DNA from: Clostridiales bacterium UBA4696 | Lineage (GTDB): Bacteria > Bacillota > Clostridia > Oscillospirales > Oscillospiraceae | Assembly: GCA_002404795.1 (NCBI GenBank) | Contig: DHKK01000093.1 | Location: 1,088 to 6,863 of the forward strand | DNA: 5,776 bases | Direction: 5' to 3' | Shown here: one piece after another, positions 1-5,745 of the stretch | Layout of the letters: every line of letters starts with the position of its first letter | Position numbering within the stretch: position 1 is the stretch's first letter | Position numbers and translations under genes: made by a program | Notes under the pieces: model-generated | What the model was told of the DNA's origin: nothing | Seen by the model: the letters and a program-made list of their open reading frames with translations, nothing else | The model's database searches: none

Positions 1-131
1 GCGTCGAGCAGCATCCCGCGCTCGCGCGCCTCCTGCACGACGCGCTTGATGGGGGCCGAGTCCGGGCTGACGACAGCCAGGATCCGCCCCGCCGCGACGG
101 CGTTGCCGAAGCCGATCGAGATCAGTTTCAT
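1..131 (-). CDS. remA: RemA/DUF370 family regulatory protein, 3' end beyond window
   Basis: The minus strand from 131 reads MKLISIGFGN, then AVAAGRILAVVSPDSAPIKR and VVQEARERGMLLDA, up to the window edge. This is the characteristic start of RemA (DUF370, about 75-90 residues), so roughly the first half is present. In Bacillus subtilis RemA is a small DNA-binding protein that activates extracellular-matrix genes and osmoprotection genes; in clostridia its targets are largely unknown. The start is supported by a GGAGGAAG ribosome binding site (complement of 134-141) two to three bases from the ATG. The gene lies 12 bases after the yicC stop, so it is very likely co-transcribed with yicC, cdaR and cdaA. 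The family call is firm from the signature residues; the regulatory role in this organism is inferred from Bacillus. Confidence 0.93.
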   Translation of the reverse strand, partial: MKLISIGFGNAVAAGRILAVVSPDSAPIKRVVQEARERGMLLD

Positions 132-143
132 CGCTTCCTCCGC

Positions 144-1022
144 TTACTCGATGTTCTGCGTCTGCTCGCGGATCTTTTCCAGCTCCGCCTTGAGCTCGAC
201 GACGGTCCGGGCCTGCTCGAGATCGTTGCCCTTGGAGCCGATGGTGTTCGACTCGCGGTTGAATTCCTGCAGCAGGAAATCGAGCTTGCGGCCGATGGGG
301 CCGCCGGATGTCAGCATCTGCTCGAGCTGATCGAGATGGCTGCGCAGGCGGACGGTCTCCTCATCCACGGCGATCTTGTCGGCGTAGATGGCGGCCTCCT
401 GCAGGATGCGGCCTTCGTCGATGTTCGTCTGGCCGAGGACCTCCTGCATCTTCTCCGTCAGCCGCGCGCGGTACTCCGCGAGCGTGACGGGGCTTCTGGC
501 CTCGACCTTCTCGACGAGGGACAGCACGGTCTTCGCGCGGCTGCGGAGGTCTGCCTCCATGGCCGCGCCCTCCTTTTCGCGCATGGCGTTGAACTTCGCC
601 AGCGCCTCACGGACGACGGACAGGATATCGTCCGTCAGCTTCTGCTCGTCCTCCTCCTGCTTCTCCACGACGAAGACGTCGGGCATGCGGGACAGGGCGG
701 TGACGGAAATATCATCACGCACGCCATAATCGGCGGCGATGGATTTAAGTGCGGCGAGATACCCTTCTAGCACGGGCTTGTTGAGCGAGATCTGCAGGCC
801 GGTGTCCGCCGTCACGTTGACGGTGATGAACAGATCCAGCTTGCCGCGGTTCACATTTGCCTTGATGAGGGACTTGACCGCGTCCTCGGCAAAGCCGTAG
901 ACGCGCGGGAGCTTGACGTTCAGATCCAGATAGCGGTTGTTGACCGCCCGCATCTCGACGGTGATCTCCCGGCCGTCGATGGCCTTTTCCGCGCGGCCGT
1001 AGCCGGTCATACTTCTGATCAT
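144..1022 (-). CDS. yicC: YicC/YloC family endoribonuclease
   Basis: This 292-residue protein has the usual family length and both hallmark ends. The N-terminus is MIRSMTGYGRAE followed by VEMRAVNNRYLDLNVKLPR (residues 22-40), the YicC-like N-terminal domain (about 1-155). The C-terminal DUF1732 domain (about 208-292) carries GRKLDFLLQEFNRESNTIGS (244-263) and ends EKIREQTQNIE, nearly as in E. coli YicC. Family members are reported to be metal-dependent endoribonucleases with a role in RNA turnover and stationary-phase fitness. A charged, probably helical stretch (about 120-235) links the domains. The start at 1022 has an AAGGAAGG-type ribosome binding site (complement of about 1030-1039). 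It lies 17 bases after cdaR and 12 before remA. The yicC-remA pair, often followed by gmk and rpoZ, is a common Bacillota order; those next genes would lie beyond the left edge. Confidence 0.95.
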   Translation of the reverse strand: MIRSMTGYGRAEKAIDGREITVEMRAVNNRYLDLNVKLPRVYGFAEDAVKSLIKANVNRGKLDLFITVNVTADTGLQISLNKPVLEGYLAALKSIAADYGVRDDISVTALSRMPDVFVVEKQEEDEQKLTDDILSVVREALAKFNAMREKEGAAMEADLRSRAKTVLSLVEKVEARSPVTLAEYRARLTEKMQEVLGQTNIDEGRILQEAAIYADKIAVDEETVRLRSHLDQLEQMLTSGGPIGRKLDFLLQEFNRESNTIGSKGNDLEQARTVVELKAELEKIREQTQNIE

Positions 1023-1039
1023 GCTGCGTTCCTTCCTTT

Positions 1040-2290
1040 CTATTCTTCCGCTGTGGCCGGTGCGAGGTTGGCGGCGATGGAATACTGGCCGATGGCCCCG
1101 GCGGAGTCATATCCGTCGACATACACGGTGACCGGCACCTGATACGTACCCTCCTGCGTGTAGCTGCTCATATCCGCGACGATGCGGATATTGCCCGCAA
1201 GGATCTTCGGCGCGTCCGCCGCGTCGGCGCGGATGGTGACCTGCACCTGCTGGGAAAGGCTCGTGGCCTTGAACTTTTCCTCGTCGACGCCGATAAAGAC
1301 GATGTTGGTCGTCCGCAGCGTCTTGATCTGCTTGCCGTGGATGACGATATGGATGATGACCTCCTCCTGCCCGGAGACGTTTTTCACGTCGTTGGGGATG
1401 AGGATGGTGCGCGTGACGGTCTCGTCGTTGCTGGCAAGCGTGGAAAGGTCGATGGGCTCGAGCTGGATGGAATTGAGCCCGTCGAGCACGGTCACATCGC
1501 CCGAGAGCGTGACGGCCTGGATATCCGCCGTGTAGGTCACGTCTGTCTCGGCCTTCGCGCCGCCGCCGTCGATGAACTGCACCTCGAGCGGCACGACCTT
1601 ATACTTGACGATCTTCATCGTCACCTCGATCGCGTCGGCGCTGAGCGTCAGCTCGGACGTGTCGACCGGATCGCCGTTCTTGTCGAGCAGGACGTAGGAG
1701 ACGGATTCGGTGATGGTCTTGTCGACATTGCTGCGGTCGAGCGTGACCTGGGCGCAGTCGATGGTGCTCACGATGGACTCCGGGCCTTCGACGGTGATGG
1801 CGTCATAGTCGAAGCTCGTGCTGTCGAGCATGAAGCCCTCGGCGATGCGGACGTTGGAGAAATCGCCCTTGACCTCGACGGACTTGCTGATCTGCCGCTC
1901 GACGGTGAAGGTGATGCTGGTGGGGTTCTTGTCCGCCCGCGTGATGGAGGAGGCGGAGACGGCGCTCGGGAGCGTGATGTCGTAGGTCATGGTGTATTCC
2001 TTGGTGCTGCGCACCTTGGACACGTCGACGACGGCCTTGATCTCGTCCTTATGCTGGTCGAGCGTCTTGAGATCGGCGTTTTTTCCGTAGAAATGCACGG
2101 AGACAAACTCCTGATAGTCGCCCGTGATGACCAGCCCGTGGTCCTCCTGCAGGACCTCCGCGCCGGAGAACGTCACGGGGATGTTGCCGATGACAAGATC
2201 GACGTCCGGGTTGACGACGGTCATGACGTAGACCCACAGGCACATGGCTGCAAGGACGGAGACGATCAGGGAGAAGAGTTTGCTTTTCAT
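1040..2290 (-). CDS. cdaR: YbbR-domain protein CdaR, regulator of diadenylate cyclase CdaA
   Basis: This 416-residue protein has one N-terminal membrane segment (residues about 5-25, LFSLIVSVLAAMCLWVYVM) that would anchor a large extracytoplasmic part. That part reads as about four beta-rich YbbR-type modules (roughly 38-130, 137-228, 232-316 and 324-412); the second is the clearest, with VEVKGDFSNVRIAEGF and TVEGPESIVSTID. In Bacillus, Listeria and Staphylococcus, CdaR binds CdaA at the membrane and modulates c-di-AMP production. Its ATG overlaps the cdaA stop as ATGA (2287-2290), which suggests translational coupling. An AGGAAGG ribosome binding site lies inside the end of cdaA. The glmM gene, the usual third member of the cluster, is replaced by yicC. 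The assignment rests on the membrane segment, the YbbR modules and the adjacency to cdaA; individual module borders are approximate. Confidence 0.93.
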   Translation of the reverse strand: MKSKLFSLIVSVLAAMCLWVYVMTVVNPDVDLVIGNIPVTFSGAEVLQEDHGLVITGDYQEFVSVHFYGKNADLKTLDQHKDEIKAVVDVSKVRSTKEYTMTYDITLPSAVSASSITRADKNPTSITFTVERQISKSVEVKGDFSNVRIAEGFMLDSTSFDYDAITVEGPESIVSTIDCAQVTLDRSNVDKTITESVSYVLLDKNGDPVDTSELTLSADAIEVTMKIVKYKVVPLEVQFIDGGGAKAETDVTYTADIQAVTLSGDVTVLDGLNSIQLEPIDLSTLASNDETVTRTILIPNDVKNVSGQEEVIIHIVIHGKQIKTLRTTNIVFIGVDEEKFKATSLSQQVQVTIRADAADAPKILAGNIRIVADMSSYTQEGTYQVPVTVYVDGYDSAGAIGQYSIAANLAPATAEE

Positions 2291-3150
2291 TTGGGACCGT
2301 CCTTCCTGCTGAAGTATGCAGCGAGCTTTTTGAGCAGCGGCTTTTTCTCAGTCTCGTCCGCGATCAGCTCGTTGGACAGCAGCTTCTGCAGCGTCTGGGG
2401 GGCCAGATGCCGCTTGAGCATGCCGCCGATTGCGACGGAGATCGTGCCGTTTTCCTCCGACACGATGACGACCACGGCGTCGGAGACCTCGCTGGTGCCG
2501 ACGCCCGCGCGGTGGCGCGTGCCGAGGTCGCTTGGCAGGTGCGGATTATCGCTCAGGGGCATCACGCAGCCCGCGGCCGCGACGCGCCCGCCGCGGACGA
2601 TGACCGCGCCGTCATGCAGGGGGGAATTTTTGAAAAACAGGTTGCGCAGCAGCTGCTCGGACAGCTGCGCGTCGACGATGGTACCGGTCTTGAAATATTC
2701 GTCGAGCGGCGTCTCGCGTTCGAACACGAGCAGCACGCCGACGCGCTCGCGCGACATGATCTCGCAGGCCTGCACGGTGGCGTTGACGGCGCTCTGCTCG
2801 ATCGAGGCGGCGGATTCGGTGGAAAGCAGGTGGAAATGCAGCTGCGCGCCGACCCGCTCGAGTGCGCGGCGCAGCTCGGGCTGGAAGACGATGATGAGGG
2901 CGATCGCGCCGACCTCAAGGATCTTATTGAGCAGCCAGTTTAATGTATAGAGATTCAGAACGTCTGTCAGCAGCGTGACGGCGAGCAGGAGCAGGATCGC
3001 GCGGGCCACGCGGGCCGCGCTGGTCGAGCGGATCAGACGCAGGAGCGAATAGAAGATGATAGAAACGACCAGGATATCGACAATATCTGTGATCCCGATC
3101 GCCGGGACCTGATACAGAAGATTCTGGAAGAATTCTCGGATCGTAGCCAT
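2287..3150 (-). CDS. cdaA: Membrane diadenylate cyclase CdaA (DacA), makes c-di-AMP
   Basis: CdaA condenses two ATP into cyclic di-AMP, a second messenger that controls potassium and osmolyte transport and cell-wall homeostasis. The 287-residue protein has the usual family length. Three hydrophobic segments (about 18-38, 46-66 and 74-91) end in VFQPELRRALERVG, the typical junction before the DisA_N catalytic domain (about 100-245). Both catalytic motifs are intact: DGA at 180-182 within PLHDGAVIVRGGRVAAAG, and GTRHRAG at 210-216. The glutamate-bearing SEENGTISVAIGG (231-243) is also as expected, so the enzyme should be active. The start at 3150 has GGGAGAA (complement of 3158-3164) seven bases upstream. 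It is first in the operon, overlaps cdaR by 4 bases, and has its own promoter at 3188-3216. Confidence 0.97.
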   Translation of the reverse strand: MATIREFFQNLLYQVPAIGITDIVDILVVSIIFYSLLRLIRSTSAARVARAILLLLAVTLLTDVLNLYTLNWLLNKILEVGAIALIIVFQPELRRALERVGAQLHFHLLSTESAASIEQSAVNATVQACEIMSRERVGVLLVFERETPLDEYFKTGTIVDAQLSEQLLRNLFFKNSPLHDGAVIVRGGRVAAAGCVMPLSDNPHLPSDLGTRHRAGVGTSEVSDAVVVIVSEENGTISVAIGGMLKRHLAPQTLQKLLSNELIADETEKKPLLKKLAAYFSRKDGPK

Positions 3151-3187
3151 AGGGTCATTCTCCCACTGATACTTATAGATAGTTTAA

Positions 3188-3216
3188 ATTATACTCCATC
3201 TTCTCCCCCGGCGCAA
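3188..3216 (-). promoter_or_regulatory. Sigma-A-type promoter for the cdaA-cdaR-yicC-remA operon
   Basis: On the minus strand a perfect TATAAT (complement of 3188-3193) lies 17 bases from TTGCGC (complement of 3211-3216), which matches the first three bases of the -35 consensus. The start site would fall near 3181, giving a leader of about 30 bases before cdaA. Placement and spacing are good; the -35 is only half-consensus. Confidence 0.75.
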
Positions 3217-3297
3217 GCCCGGGAGGGAAGAAAGTTTTGGAGAAGTTTGGCGGCGGGCGGCAGCGGAAAATTTATCCCATGATTTTTCAGAAAGGGC

Positions 3298-3326
3298 TTG
3301 CTTTTTTGCCGGATATCTGCTATGCT
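3298..3326 (+). promoter_or_regulatory. Extended -10 promoter for the secreted repeat-protein gene
   Basis: TTGCTT (3298-3303) and TATGCT (3321-3326) are separated by 17 bases, and TGC directly before the -10 gives the extended TGn motif. This could offset the weak match of both hexamers. Transcription would begin near 3333, so the leader before the ATG at 3462 would be about 130 bases. The two promoters in this gap are divergent and do not overlap. Confidence 0.6.
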
Positions 3327-3364
3327 TGGCATGAGGGCCAAGAAATTGGCACGCAAGCTTATTT

Positions 3365-3410
3365 GCAATGGGGTACCCCATTGCACCGGGAGGGGACCTC
3401 CCGGTGCAAT
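3365..3410. repeat. Paired overlapping palindromes
   Basis: Bases 3365-3384 form a perfect 20-bp palindrome centred on GGTACC. Bases 3380-3410 form a second, 14-bp inverted repeat with a 3-base loop (GGA). GCAAT at 3365-3369 and at 3406-3410 both complement ATTGC at 3380-3384, so either the first or the second stem can form in full. The DNA symmetry would also suit a dimeric DNA-binding protein. Confidence 0.8.
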
Positions 3411-3448
3411 CCCCGTCCGTCTGCCCGCCGGGTACGGGATACAGACGC

Positions 3449-3456
3449 AGGAGGAA
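3449..3456 (+). promoter_or_regulatory. Ribosome binding site that sets the start at 3462
   Basis: AGGAGGAA is five bases before the ATG at 3462. The reading frame is open upstream to 3237, but only the 3462 start has this site and begins directly with a signal peptide. It therefore decides the start and removes 75 spurious N-terminal residues. Confidence 0.92.
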
Positions 3457-3461
3457 CCAGC

Positions 3462-5549
3462 ATGAAAAGACGCTTCTTCGCGCTCGCCCTCGCCCTGCTC
3501 CTGGCAGTCTCCCTGCCGGTCTCTGCCCTGGCCGCGACCTGGTATCTGGAGGATGGCAATATCACCATCAGCGCCACCGAAAACGGCCAGACCGTAAAAC
3601 AGGGCGATAAAGACGCAGTAGAAGACGATGCCCCGGTCATCAAGCAGAGAGACAGCGAAAAGGCAACAGACAAAACGATCAAAATTGAGACCACCGGCGG
3701 CGCAACGGCGGATGTGACCATCGAGAATGTGAACATCAAGAGTGACGGCGACGCCATCGACGTCGGCAGCTCCAGAGCGAACATCACGCTGAAGGGAGAC
3801 AACAAGCTCCTCTCCGAATCCGGCTCCGCCCTGCACGTCTCCAGCGGCGATGTGACCATCGACGGTGACGGCACTCTGGAGGCTGAAATTGGCGGTAGTT
3901 ACAACAACGACAATAATAATGCCAAGATCGGCAGCCACGAAAACGAAGATATGTCCGGCAGCATCCACATTACGGGCGATGCAACGGTTACCACAAAGGA
4001 CGACCGTGACGATGACTACTACTATAGTGACGGTGCGGGCATCGGTTCTGGTAAGAATGGCAAGATGTCCGGCAGCATTACCATTGATGAAAATGCAACT
4101 GTCGACGCCTTTAGTCGGGAGGAGGGCGCAGGCATCGGCTCCGGCTACGGCGGTGGCATGTCCGGCAACATCAGCATCAGCGGCAGTGCGCAGGTAACTG
4201 CGGGAAGCGGCTGGGATGGCGCAGGCATCGGTGCCGGTGAGGACGGCACTGTGTCCGGCACGATTACCATCGATGGCAATGCTCAGGTGACCGCATGGAG
4301 TAAAAACGGCGGCGCTGGTATCGGCTCTGGTGAGGACGGAAATATGTCCGGCAATATCACCATTGGCGACAACGCGCGGGTGACCTCATGGAGTGAAGAC
4401 GAAGGCTCCGGTATTGGCTCCGGCCAGGAAGGCAACGTGTCCGGCACCATCACCATCGGCGGCAATGCACAGGTAACTGCGGGAAGTGACGACGACGGTG
4501 CTGGCATCGGCGCAGGAGAGGACGGTTCCATAGCTGGCAGCGGCAAAATCATCATCCGCGACAATGCGACGGTGGTTGCCATCGGCGAGGATAATGGCGC
4601 AGGCATCGGTGCCAGTGAAGGTAAAGAGATGAGCGGTACGATCATCATTCAGGACAACGCGCAGGTCACCGCCATCGCAGGTGACTGCGCCGCTGCCATC
4701 GGCAGTGATAACAAAAATGATATGACCGGAACCATTCTCATCCTCGGCAATGCTCGTATTACCACGGGTATGGAAGACGGCGTCAGCTTCAACTCCGATA
4801 CAGGCAAAATCACATACACGCTGGAGGTGGGTGCCATCGGCCGCATCGGCGACGGGCAGGACAGCAATCACACGAGCGAAAAAGGTCATTACGTGATCGG
4901 GCCGGATGTGACGATCAACGGCATCAGCGGCAGCGATATTGACGCGCTGAAGGAGTACATCAACATGCGCCTGAGCGGCGAAAACCACGATGGTGAGCCG
5001 GAAAACCTGACCAAGCTGGAGATCCGCAGCGAAAACGGCAAATTCACCGTGTCGGCGTATGGCGAAGGAACCGTCGAAAAGATCCTCTACGGCGGCAGCG
5101 AGACCGTCCCCACCGCGCCGGGCACCTACCCCGTCACCTGCGTGGTGCGGCTGGGCAACGAGACGCTCGAATTCCAGATCGGCACGTTCATCGTCCCCGA
5201 GCCGCCCGCGGCGGCAGCCGAGGCCGCGCAGCCCGCGCCCGTCTATCGCGTGACGGACAAGGACGGAAATCAGATCTCTTATACCGCGGCCCGGGAGGGC
5301 GGCGTGCTGACCATCCGGACGGACGCGGCGTATGCGCGGCTGACGCTGACGGCGGCAGAAGCGCAGGCGCTGACGGCGCAGGGCGTGGAGAAGGTCGTCT
5401 TCGTGACGTCCGGCGCCACCTCCGCCTTCTCCCCCGCCGGCCTCACCGCGCAGAGCGCCGAAGGCCCCTTCGTCCTGACCCACGACGGCGAAACGGTCAC
5501 CTTCACCGCGGGTGACACCGACCTCGCGGCACTGCTGGTGCAGGAGTGA
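3462..5549 (+). CDS. Secreted tandem-repeat (probable beta-solenoid) protein, function unknown
   Basis: This 695-residue protein starts with a clear signal peptide (MKRR, then hydrophobic FFALALALLLAV, then SALA-A; cleavage near residue 24-25). Residues about 26-152 are Thr/Asp/Gly-rich beta-type sequence (ITLKGDNKL, SALHVSSGDVTIDGDGTLEA), reminiscent of the carbohydrate-binding beta-helix proteins of clostridia (Cthe_2159-like). Residues 153-440 hold one degenerate and eight good repeats of about 31 residues, each GAGIGSG-x-G-x-x-SG-x-ITI-x-x-NA-x-VTA plus a variable five-residue acidic turn. A beta-rich region follows (about 477-577), then a Pro/Ala linker (578-594, VPEPPAAAAEAAQPAPV), then an unrecognised C-terminal domain (595-695). 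I see no LPXTG motif, no membrane tail and no S-layer homology repeats, so it is probably released or held non-covalently. No catalytic motif is visible. It stands alone between its own promoter and a terminator. Secretion and repeats are certain; carbohydrate binding is inference. Confidence 0.9.
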   Translation: MKRRFFALALALLLAVSLPVSALAATWYLEDGNITISATENGQTVKQGDKDAVEDDAPVIKQRDSEKATDKTIKIETTGGATADVTIENVNIKSDGDAIDVGSSRANITLKGDNKLLSESGSALHVSSGDVTIDGDGTLEAEIGGSYNNDNNNAKIGSHENEDMSGSIHITGDATVTTKDDRDDDYYYSDGAGIGSGKNGKMSGSITIDENATVDAFSREEGAGIGSGYGGGMSGNISISGSAQVTAGSGWDGAGIGAGEDGTVSGTITIDGNAQVTAWSKNGGAGIGSGEDGNMSGNITIGDNARVTSWSEDEGSGIGSGQEGNVSGTITIGGNAQVTAGSDDDGAGIGAGEDGSIAGSGKIIIRDNATVVAIGEDNGAGIGASEGKEMSGTIIIQDNAQVTAIAGDCAAAIGSDNKNDMTGTILILGNARITTGMEDGVSFNSDTGKITYTLEVGAIGRIGDGQDSNHTSEKGHYVIGPDVTINGISGSDIDALKEYINMRLSGENHDGEPENLTKLEIRSENGKFTVSAYGEGTVEKILYGGSETVPTAPGTYPVTCVVRLGNETLEFQIGTFIVPEPPAAAAEAAQPAPVYRVTDKDGNQISYTAAREGGVLTIRTDAAYARLTLTAAEAQALTAQGVEKVVFVTSGATSAFSPAGLTAQSAEGPFVLTHDGETVTFTAGDTDLAALLVQE
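3918..4781 (+). repeat. In-frame tandem repeat array, about 93-bp unit, 9 copies
   Basis: Copies begin at 3918 (degenerate, 114 bp, carrying an acidic/tyrosine insertion DDDYYYSD), 4032, 4125, 4218, 4311, 4404, 4497 (99 bp, two extra residues), 4596 and 4689 (divergent, AAAIGSD). All stay in frame. The unit codes GAGIGSG...SGxITIxxNAxVTA and then five hypervariable residues (FSREE, GSGWD, WSKNG, WSEDE, GSDDD and so on). DNA identity between copies is much lower than protein similarity because of synonymous change, so the array is old or under protein-level selection. Confidence 0.92.
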
Positions 5550-5562
5550 TATTTTGATAACC

Positions 5563-5593
5563 AAAAGCCTTCCCCGGACGGGGAAGGCTTTTT
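5563..5593 (+). terminator. Strong intrinsic terminator after the secreted-protein gene
   Basis: A perfect 13-bp stem (5563-5575 with 5580-5592) with the 4-base loop GGAC ends in a run of five T, 14 bases after the stop at 5547-5549. The A-run on the left arm means it could also stop transcripts arriving from the right on the minus strand. Confidence 0.93.
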
Positions 5594-5609
5594 GCTTTAG
5601 CGGCGCACA

Positions 5610-5734
5610 CCCAAAAGCCTCCCCTTTCAGGGGAGGTGGCCCGGCGAAGCCGGGACGGAGAGGTTGCAGCAGATTTGCGACGACCTCTCAGTCAGCCTTG
5701 CGGCTGACAGCTCCCCTGGAAGGGGAGCCTTGGG
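5610..5734. repeat. 125-base palindromic intergenic repeat element
   Basis: Imperfect terminal inverted repeats (5610-5637 and 5709-5734) bound a set of nested hairpins: CCTCCCC/GGGGAGG (5618-5636), CCCGGC-GAA-GCCGGG (5640-5654), GAGAGGT/ACCTCTC (5658-5664 with 5683-5689), GTCAGCC-TTGC-GGCTGAC (5691-5708) and GCTCCCC/GGGGAGC (5710-5728). There is no coding potential. The form is that of the small palindromic repeats scattered through intergenic DNA of gut Oscillospiraceae and relatives, which I recall only in general terms. It may be a MITE-like or REP-like element; no clear target-site duplication is visible. In RNA it would fold into a tight, multi-armed structure. Confidence 0.8.
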
Positions 5735-5745
5735 CCCGCTGCGGC

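Larger units (their letters stand above)
3333..3461 (+). promoter_or_regulatory. Highly structured 5' leader of the secreted repeat-protein gene
   Basis: The predicted leader is packed with hairpins. H1 (3337-3350) pairs GCCAA with TTGGC around a GAAA tetraloop. H2 is a perfect palindrome (3365-3384) and H3 a 14-bp stem (3380-3393 with 3397-3410); these share bases 3380-3384 and so compete. H4 (3418-3447) pairs CGTCTGCCCG with CGGG and CAGACG across a 3-base bulge, and ends one base before the ribosome binding site. No stem is followed by a T-run, so this does not look like a simple terminator-type attenuator. I recognise no known riboswitch class. A role in translation control or mRNA stability is inference. 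The alternative is a palindromic repeat that happens to sit in the leader. Confidence 0.5.

Noticed and set aside
1337..2950. Long plus-strand open frame of 537 residues opposite cdaR and cdaA
   Set aside because: It is antisense to two firmly identified genes, reads as Asp/Gly/Arg/Val/His-rich low-complexity sequence typical of the reverse of GC-rich genes, and has no supporting ribosome binding site or family motif.
3203..3226. Hairpin CTCCC...GGGAG near the cdaA promoter as a regulatory structure
   Set aside because: It is short, bulged, and overlaps the -35 element upstream of the predicted start site, so it would not be transcribed with cdaA; probably chance in GC-rich sequence.
3380..3410. 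Intrinsic terminator or attenuator in the leader
   Set aside because: The stem is strong, but it is followed by CCCCGTCCGT rather than a T-run, so rho-independent termination is not supported.
3237..3461. N-terminal extension of the secreted protein up to 3237
   Set aside because: It would cross the promoter and hairpins and bury the signal peptide; only the ATG at 3462 has a well-placed AGGAGGAA.
3189..3968. Minus-strand open frame of 259 residues spanning the divergent gap
   Set aside because: It runs through both promoters and the palindromes, is antisense to the start of the secreted gene, and has no recognisable family motif.
3918..4781. CRISPR-like array
   Set aside because: The 93-base periodicity is in frame, codes a conserved protein unit, and lacks identical short repeats with unique spacers.
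4386..5564. Long minus-strand open frame of 392 residues opposite the secreted protein gene
   Set aside because: Its composition mirrors the complement of the repeat array and GC-rich tail, it starts inside the terminator region, and the plus-strand gene has a signal peptide, ribosome binding site, promoter and terminator.
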